From positions 2,666,001-2,730,000 of the forward strand of contig JAMXDE010000003.1 of the NCBI GenBank assembly GCA_026770025.1: 64,000 bases of DNA, read 5' to 3'. Positions 9,042 through 20,222 of the stretch are shown piece after piece; the stretch's first letter is position 1; every line of letters starts with the position of its first letter. The stretch comes from Craspedostauros australis. Lineage: Eukaryota; Bacillariophyta; Bacillariophyceae; Mastogloiales; Achnanthaceae. The notes beneath the pieces were generated by a model that saw nothing but the letters and a program-made list of their open reading frames with translations, was not told the DNA's origin and did no database searches. The position numbers were made by a program, and so were the translations under genes.

Positions 9042-11116
9042 TAGACCTCCTGAAGGCTAAGTATGAAGCAGACGAGGAGGAACAAAACGATGCCAATGAC
9101 AAGAGCGACAGCGACAACGACGAGCCAGATGACGTCATCGCGCCACATGTGCGCACAGCCGATTCTCTCTTGCATGCACTCGAACTGCTTGTTGTGTTCC
9201 TCAAATGGGAGTTCACCGCCTCCCACATGCAGCTTCAGTGTGACGATCCAATGCATTCGGCCGCGTTCGCTCTCACCACCAAAAAGGAGAAGAAGAAGGC
9301 AACATCCACATCAACCAATCAACGCAAACCACGCACCAACAAGCACAAGCGGAAGAAGACCACCACCATCACAAACGACATCCCAATCATCACAAATGAC
9401 ATTCCTGTGACCACCGCAAGCGAACAACCACGTAAAGTATGCAACCGTTGTGGCGCAGCAATGCGATTTGTGGATGATCGTTTTGTTCCTTTTGTCACAA
9501 TGCTTAAGGACAACGAACTCGCAGAACACACAGACGAATTGCAATCAATGCTTGCGGCGGCACCGGGATTCTCCGACGAAATCGTTAATTACATGGCTCA
9601 CAAAGTGCGTGCCAAAGTGCAATTCCGACAAATCGCTTTTTATCAATCCGAGCTCAATGATAAGCCTGAAAGAGCCTATGTGGTACTCGACCATAAGCAA
9701 AAAATTCTACCGACAGGCCAAAGCGAAGCCCAACAAGAATATTGGGGGAAGAAGGGAATGTCACTGCTTGGGGCGATGGTCATCACGTGTCGCAACGACA
9801 TTTTTACTTATCAGTTCATCGACATTGTGGTCGGCGGAAGACCGACGCAAGACACACTTCAAGTTGGTGGACTACTTGACATCCTGCAAAAAACGGTCAA
9901 AGACATTCTCCCATCCGTGACTGAAATCATCCAACAGAGCAATAACGCGTGTTGCTTCGCCAGTCATGAGCACATCGCGCTCATCACATCGGTACTCAAC
10001 AAGAACCTTGCGACACGAAAGGCGGCCAGAATCATCGCATGGATCTACACAGAGGCCCAAACTGGTAAGAGCATGCTGGACACCCACTTTGCGTACATCA
10101 CCCGTGTACTGCGAAAATACGTGCAAAGTGGCAAGGACATCAAGACCCCGTTCCAACTCTTCCTTGCACTGAAAGCTGGTAACATCGCGGGTACCACCAC
10201 GGTACTGGTCAACGCGTCGTCCCTCCAAGGCAACATCACCACGCTTCCTGGCGCACCAAAACGACGATTCCGCGCGAACGGACAACAGGTACGTCAAACT
10301 CACGAGGTGAAGTATGACGATGACCAGGCGTGGTTGGTGGCAGCGTCTGGTATCACGGAAGATGTCGTGGTCAAGAGTGCTGAATGGGACGGCTGGATCA
10401 TCAAACAGCTGGGCGTTGTCGCTGTTCACACATGCAAGTCCGACAAGCTGCCGATAACGTCCGAATCGTTCAGGAAGACGGACAAGACGCGAAAACTCGG
10501 GCGCACAGCGGCAGAGAGCAAGGCAATTGTGTTCGGCAAAGTCCTCCAAGTCGCACAACGATGTCTGCCGTCCGACAACACCGCGGAGTTGAAGGACAAG
10601 ACCGCCGAAACTGAACACCCACCACTCGCAGTGCCAGGCTGGGCGAGCAAAACCGTACGGATCAACGCGAAACTACCAGACTACATCGCGGACAAATTGA
10701 AGGACATCAGTGAAGCGTCTGCGAAGGACCCGAAAAACAGACCATCCGAACACGAAGCACACGAACAATTGATGAACGACAACAGCACCAAAACTGACTG
10801 GTACGTACAACTGCACGCAAATCCCATGTGCGTCAAAGCGTCGCTGTCTGCAGCGTACAACGCCAAACAACGCAAGGACAAGAAGCAGGCCGCTCTCATC
10901 AAGGCGGAAACCAACACCAACCCAACAAGCAAAGTAGCAGCATCTGAAATCGTGGCGATCCACAATGCGCCAGCTGCAACAGAGGAGGAACGAAGAGAAG
11001 AAGAGTTGCAGAGAGAGGAAGAGGAATTGGAGAATCAGAGGTGGTGTGATGCTCACACAGCAAAGGTGAATGCAGAAAGTGAGGCTGTGTTGGATGATGG
11101 GACGGAAATTTTGTGA
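9038..11116 (+). pseudogene. C-terminal fragment of the transposase gene, severed copy
   Basis: Reverse-orientation copy of 4847-6925, starting at the CTAG breakpoint with VDLLKAKYE and reading to the normal stop at 11116. An ATG inside the terminal repeat (9014) is in frame, so a 700-residue protein beginning MVDSLGGL could be made if transcribed. It keeps the C-x2-C pair and the DDE-like core but lacks the N-terminal 478 residues. One residue differs from the intact copy: Trp for Arg, from C-to-T at 10331 opposite 5632. Confidence 0.85.
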
Positions 11117-12930
11117 TGGTTGTGCGTCGCCGCGATAACACTAGTTGTGGAGATTTGTGGGTGCCCGGTCAGGCTACTAAAACGAGTCTAGAGGCCGTCC
11201 AAAAAGCACATCCAATATCTGCTTATCATGCTATATCTCAACAACACATCACTTAAAATTAAAAATGAACATTGCATTCAGACGCCTGGCTATCTGTTAA
11301 TCAGAATATTGCAGTTAAATGAGTATAGAAAATATTGTGGAAGTCATGTTGGTTTGCTGTGTGTTGTGTGGTGGATCCGAGAAAAAATTGTTGATGCCAC
11401 AATGTTGCCCTCCAATGAGCACACATGATCATCATGATCATCCTTGTATTTCAGCAAACTGTGCATACCATTCGCTCTGCATACCCCCCAGCTATCCACT
11501 CCATGAAGGTTGGCCTCAGACATTGGCTCTGCATGCAGCAATGCAGCCACACACCGAAACAGATCGTTTTCGAAAAATCAGTTTCGATGTGGATACAGTT
11601 CAGATATGGATCCGTATCTCGTCCATACGATCCTTTCACCCCCTCCAAGCGCTCCTCGTGCATTACCACACTCCATGGCGACACGTGGATGCATCCAGAC
11701 TGGGCTGGGAGTGCATGGCGGACGTGATGCACCTCCACAAGATGATGTGGTGGTGCATTTCTTGCTCCCACCAACAACGACCATTCTGCAGATATGGTCA
11801 GCTGCAGCCTCTTGTACACCGTCTCCGTGGCGCACACTTCACGACGTGCATCTCCAATTGATGCCGCACGCATCTTGTATGGGTGGCTTGGTGATTGAGG
11901 GGCGTCTTCCCATCGCCCCTCACAGCCAAAGCCACGCGAATGGTGCCAGGCGAGCCCCAACCAAAACTCCTCAAAACCACCTTTCTCTCCGCGCGGACAC
12001 CTTCCCGGTGCTCCGCGAGCCTCAAACTTCGTGGGTGCCTTCGTCTTGGCCTTCCTGAGGCATCTTGAGTATCCGAAGGCGCTGATATGGCCTGTGTGTG
12101 CCACACACAGGCCAAAACCAACCAGCCGATTTGGGGCCAAATTGTGATCGTGTTTCTGGGGCCTACGACGGCCCCAAATCAACCTCTCTTCCCGCCTCCG
12201 CTCGTCTACCCACCAAACGTTGCGTGGCGGTGACGGCGATGTGCTTGGATCTTGAATTGGCCGGCTGGTTGGTGCGGCGCCAAGCATGCCGTTCGACGGC
12301 CATTGTGGTATTTTTTTGGTGTGGCTCCATTTTCATCTTGGTGTGTCGAGTTTGCCACTCTCAACTGGCCTCACATGTTGGGGGATGTGGAGATTTACCT
12401 CCAATTGTACCGACTGTCCAAAAAGACCACGACACAAAACACTCGAGGAGTACCAACCCCACTCAACCACTTCGCCACGACGAAGCAGACCTGATGATGT
12501 TGCGCATCGTGATATCATTGGTGTTTCATGACGAAGTATCCAATTTCGTGACGTCGATGACGGATTGGACAAGCACATTGTGTAATTAACGTAAACACGC
12601 ATGCGCCGCTTCCCCCAATATTCTACAACTATTGCTATCGTGGATGGACTGTTGGATGGTCTCATCCGAACACCTGAAAAAGAGACTAAACAATTCAAAA
12701 TCGGAACACAGTCGCTGAAACAAAGAACAGCAAAGGGTTAAATTGGATCGATGTAGTCGTAGGCAAGAGGCCGAAACACGAAAGAGATCGAAAATTGCGC
12801 ATATCCATCGGTCCATAAAACTTAAAGTAGGATCTGATTCAAAAATGTAATGGTTAATTATTTGTATTAGACCTACAAGGATTACGAATATGTGCTTGGT
12901 TAGTATGTAGGAGAGAAAATTTCTGGAGGT

Positions 12931-12967
12931 CCGTTTCAAACGAGTGGTCGACTCACTCGGGGGGCTC
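12931..12967 (-). repeat. Terminal inverted repeat at the end of the inverted segment
   Basis: Same 37 bases as 9001-9037. It was a left end in the original orientation of its copy, as shown by the neighbouring bases GGAGGT and TTTCTCTCC complements shared with 3033-3052. Confidence 0.9.
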
Positions 12968-14405
12968 CTAGGCGCGAAATTGCCTGTTTGAGTTTCTCCG
13001 TCGCCATCCAGAAGTAGCTCTCGAAGGAAGAAAGGCCCGTCTTGATCTTGCTTTTGCGTGTGAGTAGGTGGGTCATGGTGGTGAACGCAGGCATTCCCAC
13101 TGGGCTGTTGGTCGTTGATGTGTACATGCCGAATAGTTGTTCGATAGTCGTGCTTCCTCGATCGAACACGGGGACATTTTCGAATTTGACGCCTCCGTAC
13201 TGTACCGTGTGACTCAGGCCTGCCTTGTACGTAGCGGTGGTCACAAGGAACGATGCCACAGCAGACAGATCGCAAGCGCGCACGCGATACTGGAGAACCT
13301 TTGGAGGGATGCTTTCGCCATGACTCAACATGTCATAGTAGCGACGCAAGGTGCTTGCCTGGCTTTGTGTGACGATGTCGCGTTTTGGGAGCATGCGCGC
13401 CTTCTGTTCCTCCGATAGTCCATGTGCATGCCTTTCCAGGATAGTAGTGCACAGTGCGTATGGCGCAGACACGGCCAAAGCAGCTCTCACCGTGCGGGAT
13501 GATTCGGATTCTCCAAGCAAACCCAGGGTGTAGAGGTTAGATGCCAACATCACAGGAGGAAGCTCCACGTTGCTGCGTATGTATGTAAGTACCTGTTCCA
13601 TCTGACGAGTTGGCATGTCCTCCTCTGGGAGCAGGACAGTCCAAAGTGCAGACGATAGGACACTCCACATCTGTTTCACATAGCTCCAGATGGTCCGATC
13701 GTGTGTGCCTGCAAGAACGAATCCTTTCTTGGGCATGTGGTGCAACAGTTCTGGATCTAGGTTAGATCCAAGCACTGCAATCACATCGACGATGGCATCA
13801 CGCCTCCAGTTTCCCGCCTCTTCTGGATCGTGCCCGAACTGGCCTCCTCTCCTGTTCCTGCTGGCACGTGTTCGTTGCTCCTTGCCGTTGTCCTCGTACG
13901 CGCTGTCGCTATCGCTAGAGGCATCTGCGTAGCCCCCAGCAACAACAGCATTGCAGCGACGAGGGAGCCTCGCTGGTGGGGTCGGCGCGACAGGTGGTGC
14001 AACGTCAGCTGCAGCATGGGGCGGCGCGTTCACGATAACGCTCACCACTGCTCCATCGCCGACACCTCGTCCCTCCGAACGCACCTCGACGTGGGAGTCG
14101 TCGTAGACGCATCCGTTGTTGTCAAGGATGTGAACGTACACGTGCAGCTCGCGAGCGTGCGCATGCATACCGTTCGGGACGAGGTTGCCATCCGCTGCAT
14201 GCATCGGCTTCACATCCATCACTCGCGTGATGGTGCTCTGCTTCCTCAACGTAGCGGACGGCTTGTCGGGCAACAGTTGCTCTGCAGTCGGCAACAGGAA
14301 TCCCTTCGAATCGAAGGGAGCAGACACAGGGTGAGCACGTGGTTTCTTACTGGGGGAGGGGTTGGCATCGTTGGAGAGGGCCTTGGGGGTGGTAGAGAGA
14401 GGCAT
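12936..14405 (-). pseudogene. N-terminal fragment of the transposase gene, severed copy
   Basis: Starts at the normal ATG (14405) and matches the intact protein through KQAISRL at the CTAG. It then runs into the terminal repeat and stops after GAPRVSRPLV (489 residues). It retains the leader and likely promoter of the element, so it could express a DNA-binding or helical N-terminal piece without the catalytic core. Repressor activity is known for some truncated transposases; here it is only a possibility. Confidence 0.85.
12968..12971. repeat. Inner target-site duplication CTAG (second copy)
   Basis: CTAG lies between the terminal repeat ending at 12967 and the right part of the split copy (12972 onward). 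It pairs with 9038-9041. Because CTAG is palindromic, the duplication survives the inversion unchanged. Confidence 0.85.
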
Positions 14406-15043
14406 GATGTAGCTGTTGGTGTAGAGTAGTGTTGTTTGCTAGTTCGATGTGATGGTGTGCACTGGTCTGAGCCGAAGTGAGGACAGGAGAGCATGGGATG
14501 ATGAGTGGACCATTCGTTGACAACAGCAACAACAACAACAACAACTACTACTACTACTACTACTACTACTACTGCTACTACTAGTCTGACGAGAACGGGC
14601 ATGGAGCGAAAGGGCGAGTGTGCAGGGCATTGGCGAGGACAGTTGTGAATGGAGCCAAAGTGTGGCGCGATTTTGCGAAATGATGGAGATGATGTGTTTT
14701 GTGTGATGTGTTTTGTGTCATGTGTTTTGTGACGAGCAGAATGCGGAATCAGGTGCCACATGCTAACGTGTAATTAACGCGTACCAAACCACCGGCACCT
14801 TCGGAAGCAAGTCCGTGACTGATCACCTCACGATAAATAAATGAGAACATCATCGAACCTTCTGCCAATAACAACGGGTTTTGTGCTGTTGGACCCACGC
14901 GACTAGAATGAACATATAGATCGATCCATAAAACTTAAAACAGGATATACATCAAAAATCGATCGGTTAATTATTTGTAAGAAGATTATAAGGATTACGA
15001 ATATGTGCTTGGTTTGGATATCGAAGATGAAAAGTTAGAATGC

Positions 15044-15080
15044 CCGTTTCAAACGAGTGGTCGACTCACTCGGGGGGCTC
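15044..15080 (-). repeat. Terminal inverted repeat at the far right of the composite
   Basis: Same 37 bases as 9001-9037. It is followed by the outer GTAT duplication. Confidence 0.9.
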
Positions 15081-15084
15081 GTAT
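15081..15084. repeat. Outer target-site duplication GTAT (right)
   Basis: Partner of GTAT at 2992-2995. The following bases (GGTATGG) contain a second GTAT, so the exact site lies in a small GTATG repeat. Confidence 0.7.
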
Positions 15085-16200
15085 GGTATGGTGGTATGGC
15101 ACCATCCATGCAAGTACAAGTACAAGTTAGTACATTGATCACATCGCGTGGTCGTCGCGCCAATCACAAGGCCACCAATGGAAGATGCACAGCAACCAGT
15201 GTTCCAGCCACTTCATGCACACGGCAGACGGTACAAGGTACTATTCTCCATTCGTGACATTTCTGGCAGGTCTGTCGTTCACCGCGTTTCGGTGATTGAC
15301 GAACTCCTCGCGATAGAAGGCACGCGCACGCGTACTCTTAGAGCATCGCCAGTTGCCACAACCTTCACGAACACTCAACTCCGCGAATCTTCGCGGCAAT
15401 TGGCTCGCACCGGTTTCGTGTCGTCAGTGGAACAGAACACGCTTGTGCGTTTCTCCTCGTCGCTTTGCACGTGCCCTCAGACAGACGTGCTACATAAGAA
15501 ACGGCACGCCGCACGTGGGTACGATACGAAGCGGACGCACGAACGACACGAATGATATGACTGACGATCAACCTGCTCATATTTTCTTCCGACAAACTGT
15601 CGTGATGGACACTGCAACTACGCCGGACGGGGAACCCAAACAAGACCGCAACAGCTCGTCAGCACGGGTTTGGTCCGATTGAAGCTGCACACACCCAGGA
15701 TTGCCATGGGCGGATTGTGTCACCGGTGTTCCACGCTCACATGATCCCGAAGCCAACCGCCATCTGTTGTTTGCAAAGGGCCCCTTTGTGCAGCAGGGTT
15801 GTTGCGATGCTGTCTTCATCACCCCACCCCTTGCGATAGAACGACGTCTTCGCTAACACGACCACCTGCACCAACAACATCAACGGCGCCAACAACAACG
15901 CTGGTGCCTCCATCCGCAACAGCAAACACATCACGCAACAACACAGGAACCCAACCCACTGGAACATCACCACAAGCACATTCAACGACATTGAGAGCAT
16001 TTGCGCAAACTGGTGCATACTGGTATTGGTGTTGGAACCGAGTCTTCTTGTGCACACTTTGCGGGGAGGGCGGCATCCATTACATCAACATAGACAACAG
16101 CATCAACAACAGAATCAACAACAGAATCAACAACAGCGTCAGCCAGAGATCACACTCACAAGCAGAAACGAAAACAAAAACAAGACCACAATCGAACACA
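15085..16200. other. Intergenic DNA and 5' leader right of the transposon
   Basis: No recognisable gene in about 1.1 kb. Short open frames (for example 15148-15555) have no family resemblance. From about 15860 the + strand becomes rich in CAACA and ACAACAGAATC repeats (16084-16140). I read that as the transcribed leader of the membrane protein starting at 16201, not as coding sequence. Confidence 0.55.
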
Positions 16201-17490
16201 ATGAGAGCCACCATGAGATTGTCCTTCACCGTCGCCGCTCACTGTGTGGTGGGTAAAGGATTCGTGAATCTGGGTTTCGCTTCTGCCACTGCGCATGAGA
16301 ATCCCACCCATCATCAACTGCCCGACGAATTCGCATCAAACCATGCAGTGGGTGCGTCTCCATTCAGGTTTTCAAGAAATCTCGCTTCTCAGACCAGCAT
16401 CATGCCCGACACCTCCTCGTCGGACGACACAGAACCAAACCTGGAACTGCACTTCTCCATTTGGCACGATTCTTTCCGATCGCACGATGTGGACATGAGC
16501 GCACCGTCGGAGGTGCAGGTGGCGGTCGTGCAGGCCATGGAAGAATTCCTGTGCGCCGATGCTCACGTGGACGTCGTGTCGCGGGAATACCCACAGAGCA
16601 GCGTGTGCTCTTCCGCCGCTGTCGACGATGGCAGCAACGACAACACGGCATACCGATCCGTTGTCGTCCGAACCAACCAAATCAGTGTTGACGACCACAA
16701 CGCAACGCTCCCTGACGAGTACGTCCTGCATTGGACGAGCTGGATCCTGCAGTTCCCGTGGACAGACTCCATGGATGGCGTCGCTGGCACAAATTCGCGG
16801 AGATTAATCGACGGCGACAGCAACGCCACCAGCAGCGCCACCGGCAGCATGTCCACCAACCTCACGGCGTTGCAGGAGGAAGTCCAGTCTCTGTTGGAGA
16901 CACTTATTGCTGATAGCACGATGGACGACCGACTGCAGCAGGGTAAATCCGTCGAGGTGTATCTGAGCGTACCCGGAGCGGAGATTGCAACGTTTGGGGA
17001 TGACGAAGAGCCACCGGAAGGCAATCTGCATGAGGTCCTCATCAGCGGATTGGCGCTGCGGCTATTCGGGGCGGCGATCTTCTTTTTGACCTTTGGCTGC
17101 ACGTTGCTCTTCGTGGTTGCCGCACGCAGACGCAGAGCGGAAGTCGACGAGTGGGAGAAGGAGCAGGAGGAGAAGAGCGGTGGCCTCATCACCGGCCAAG
17201 GCGTGGATCTCATGCTGGACATCGGCAGGCGGCATTCATTGCGCCTGTGCGAGGGCGGCGCCGGCATGGAGCTTGCAGAACGAGACATCGAGCGCAACAT
17301 CGATGACAACCAAAACCAAACCCGCGAGAGGCATAGCGCCACTTCGTCGTCGTCATCCGCCTCGTCGTCTTCATCTTCCATCACGATGTCGGACGTCACG
17401 TCCCGTGCAAGCCCCATGCGGGTTCGTACTCTCGTGGTGGCATCCATCCCCGAAACACCCGGAATGCCTTGCTTGGATGGCCACCAATAG
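16201..17490 (+). CDS. Hypothetical single-pass membrane protein (429 aa)
   Basis: I do not recognise the family. The N-terminus (MRATMRLSFTVAAHC...) is moderately hydrophobic and may be a signal peptide. The region to about residue 280 is acidic, has Asn-X-Ser/Thr sites (NATSS, NLTAL) and looks extracellular or lumenal. One clear membrane helix follows (about 285-307: LRLFGAAIFFLTFGCTLLFV), then Arg-rich residues and a cytoplasmic tail with poly-Ser at the end. Together this suggests a type I membrane protein. The frame is open upstream to 15799, but the upstream part is repeat-derived (Asn/Ile/Thr), so I chose the ATG at 16201; 16213 is an alternative. A GT-AG intron between about 16253 and 16350 cannot be excluded. 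Confidence 0.6.
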   Translation: MRATMRLSFTVAAHCVVGKGFVNLGFASATAHENPTHHQLPDEFASNHAVGASPFRFSRNLASQTSIMPDTSSSDDTEPNLELHFSIWHDSFRSHDVDMSAPSEVQVAVVQAMEEFLCADAHVDVVSREYPQSSVCSSAAVDDGSNDNTAYRSVVVRTNQISVDDHNATLPDEYVLHWTSWILQFPWTDSMDGVAGTNSRRLIDGDSNATSSATGSMSTNLTALQEEVQSLLETLIADSTMDDRLQQGKSVEVYLSVPGAEIATFGDDEEPPEGNLHEVLISGLALRLFGAAIFFLTFGCTLLFVVAARRRRAEVDEWEKEQEEKSGGLITGQGVDLMLDIGRRHSLRLCEGGAGMELAERDIERNIDDNQNQTRERHSATSSSSSASSSSSSITMSDVTSRASPMRVRTLVVASIPETPGMPCLDGHQ

Positions 17491-18141
17491 AGAGAACGCA
17501 GACAGACGTGGGTGCTCGATGCGTTCACATGCACGTATCACTATGGTACTGGAAGCTAGAGAGATCCCCAAGCGTCGTCAGATCCTCGCACCACCCAACA
17601 CCCAATCCAAACGATGTAAAGATATCAGCGTTAACTGCAAAGCGTTCTCATGCTGTGCGCATTGCTGGTTCGTATACCTGCGTGGCAGACCACAACTTCT
17701 ACCGTGTATTTCACAGCAAATTGTAGTGGCATCCAATCCACCAGTACCTTCGATCTGTCACACGCGCACTAATCCGAGTTGCACACGTGGAGGGGAAGAA
17801 ACAGCACACACTGTTCGCTTCACAAGATCCGCATGCCAAGATTCTGACAAAAAAAAATGAGAAAGGCCAAGGGTGTGCGTGGCGGCACAACATCAATCGT
17901 GGAATCCGTGCATTGTATCGCTTGGTGTTGCACCACACCAAGGGGAGTGTGGACATGTGGGCATGGTAATGCGTTTTATATTGTTCATGGGGAAAGGTGA
18001 TCCCAGAGTTTCATGCACTGGGTTGCGGAAGAATACGTGAACGGACCACGTGCAAACCAACATTCAAACCATCGTGAGACGCTCTCTCATCTCTCACGGT
18101 CCGTGACGCCTTCCGTCTCCTTTGAATTGCTGGGTGTCGCT
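17491..18141. other. Convergent intergenic region
   Basis: Lies between two converging genes. No coding signal or structured RNA recognised. There is a short A-run at 17852-17859. It probably holds the 3' ends of both flanking transcripts. Confidence 0.5.
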
Positions 18142-18923
18142 TTAGTTCTTGCTCTCTTCGGCGCCCTTCATCATGTGCTCGGTGATGACACCGTAGACGC
18201 TTTCCCAAGCTTCCTTCGTCTCCGGCGTGAAGCCATCGCCAACAACGTGCGCGACCGTCTGCACCAACCCCGCGCCGATAAGGTCGTAGTGCGCCTTCTC
18301 CAGGTTGAGGTCGGAGTGCGCAGCACCGACACTCTTCAGCACCTTGATGAGCCTGTTCATGTTGTTCTTTTCCAGCAGCGAAACCACCTTCGTCACCGCT
18401 CGGATCACGCCCGTCGCGTGCTTGTTGAAGGCCTTCGTCTTGTACAGCTCCTCGTCGGTCGTTTTGAAACCCTCGGTGAACTTGAAGAATGCCGTGGCAT
18501 CTGGATTGATCTCGAAGACCCTGGTATTGACAATGAAATGGGTGAATTGTGGGCGATGGAACGCCACAATAATGAGGACGATGGGAACACGAACGCAGTG
18601 GGTGAGACAAAAGAGAGTTGGAGAGGACTGGCGACACGGCAAAGAAGAACAGGAATCTGGTGGTTGCCAACGAAGGAACATGGTCGGCACCAGCTCGTAC
18701 ATGACGGTCATCGCTGTTGCCATTGTCATGACCGGTGTGTCATTGCCATTGTCGCTGGCGCCGTCGTCATTCAACGACAACCCCGTCTCCATGGATACAC
18801 GCAGCACATGCACGCGACACGGCACACGAGGACTTACTTCTTGAAGAGGAGTTGTCCTGCAACTTCATCGTAATTGCTACCAATGGCCTTGACCTGAGCC
18901 CAGCTTTCGACAACGAGCGCCAT
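18142..18923 (-). CDS. Single-domain globin (154 aa, two exons)
   Basis: Exon 1 is 18923-18838 and exon 2 is 18520-18142. The 317-nt intron has donor AA|GTAAGT and acceptor CCAG|GGTC and splits a Lys codon after its second base. The 154-residue product has normal globin length. Key residues are at expected spacing: Trp8 (helix A), Pro35 (C2), Phe41 (CD1), His63 (E7, 'NKHATGV') and His97 (F8, 'GAAHSDLNL'), so haem binding with a distal His is likely. The intron is at B12.2, the ancestral globin position. No targeting leader is evident, so a cytosolic location is expected. Role (oxygen, NO or redox sensing) is not decided by sequence. It is a close paralogue of the N-terminal domain encoded at 35900-37562. 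Confidence 0.88.
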
Positions 18924-20222
18924 GTTTGCTACTTGAGATTTGAGGTGGGATTGTTGTGGTGGTGTTTGTGTTGGATGTGTGCTTCTTTTCAACTCGAGGA
19001 AAAGAATGCTGCGATCTTCGATTTTATGAGAGGAGTGAGATTGTGATGCACCCCAACGAGAGGAGCACACGCGTGCATGCGTGTTATACCGTGGTGTCTT
19101 GTGGCTACATCGCGTTTGAGTTCCTCTTTGGTTGTTGTCGGGGGAGGCTCGATGTGCTGCCTTTCCTTTACCTCAGACCTGCCGAGTTCCGTGCGTCCGA
19201 TGTGAAGTTCCCGAAGCGGAACCGACAAAGATGCCGAGTGGAAGTTTGCGTCATCCTGGACCGACCCTCACCTTTGTGATGTGTTGTGCCCTGACATATT
19301 TGCCTTCACATGACATCGTTGTTGCATCTCGGTTGCGCGCGCGAATTCGAACGAAACACATCTGTCTGCCTCGAACATGGATGAACACTGCCGTGGACGA
19401 AAACCGATTTCCCATCGCCTGGGTTTGGAGCTGAAACGTTGTCCATCGCGCACGAAGCGGTTGATACAAAATCGAGAATCGCGTCGCCCTGAATTGGCAC
19501 GGAGTATCAGTTGTCTGCCTGGTACACCCGTGGGCTGCGCTATTCGTGCGATTGATACAACCGAATTGTCTTGCTGTCTTCTGCCAAACCGTACCAACAA
19601 GTCATATCTCAGTCACTATTGTGTCAGAAGCGTATCAATCGCCGCTTGAAATGCCACCACTCACATAAGGAACCGCGAAAAGAACTTGCTGTTCCGTCAT
19701 GTTGATCCAAGAGCACAGCAAGGAGTATTTCAGACAACTTCAAGAAATCTTGGGAAAACAGCGGGCAGAGTGATGCGCTCCTTTGATCAGCGTCCATACC
19801 TGACTGACGTCACAGCGCTGTGTTGAAATGCCGGCAGTTTGGTTTTGAAAGGTCGGAATGATCCAACAGCGGTCCATTCGTGTCATCCAGTCACGATACA
19901 AATTGTCGTGAATGAATATTCGTGATTCGACAGAAACGACTACAACAACAGAGAGAAATCCAAACAATCTGCCAACAGCTCCAAAACGAGAGGCAACAAC
20001 GATTCGAAACGTTTCGCTGCTGACTCCGCGATCGCGTTCTGTGCGTCCTGACCATCCACACGGACGAGAGGATCCTCATGGCGCGAGCCGTGGACCGCTT
20101 GACTGAGGGACTCAAATGACAGCGCAGCAGCAAAAGAGGAATGCACGCACTACTATAATACTCTGCTGCGACTACTTCCACACTCTCTATCTCACGCAGA
20201 GAACCATTACATCATCGACATC
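18924..20222. other. Divergent intergenic region between globin and NMT
   Basis: About 1.3 kb with no recognised gene. It must contain the promoters of both flanking genes. ACTATAATACTC near 20150 resembles the AT-rich element seen near other starts in the window but is not palindromic. Confidence 0.5.

Larger units (their letters stand above)
2996..15080. mobile_element. Composite DNA transposon: one intact copy plus one copy split and partly inverted
   Basis: Four segments are visible. S1 (2996-6921) and S2 (6926-9037) are joined by CTAG and form a complete element. S3 (9042-12967) is the reverse complement of S1, with equal length of 3926 nt. S4 (12972-15080) repeats S2 but is 3 nt shorter, one microsatellite codon. 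A copy of the 37-nt terminal repeat ends at each of 2996, 9037, 12967 and 15080. CTAG follows the terminal repeat at 9038-9041 and 12968-12971. GTAT flanks the whole unit at 2992-2995 and 15081-15084. The simplest history is insertion of one copy into another at CTAG with a 4-bp target duplication, then recombination between S1 and its inverted copy, which flipped the interval between them. The parts are seen directly; the order of events is inferred. Confidence 0.9.

Noticed and set aside
2996-15080. Reading the composite as two independent neighbouring insertions
   Set aside because: Two independent insertions would each have both terminal repeats and their own duplication. The split copy lacks a terminal repeat between 6921 and 6926 and shares CTAG with the intact gene.
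15799-16200. N-terminal extension of the membrane protein
   Set aside because: Composed of CAACA-type leader repeats giving Asn/Ile/Thr. The ATG at 16201 starts normal sequence.
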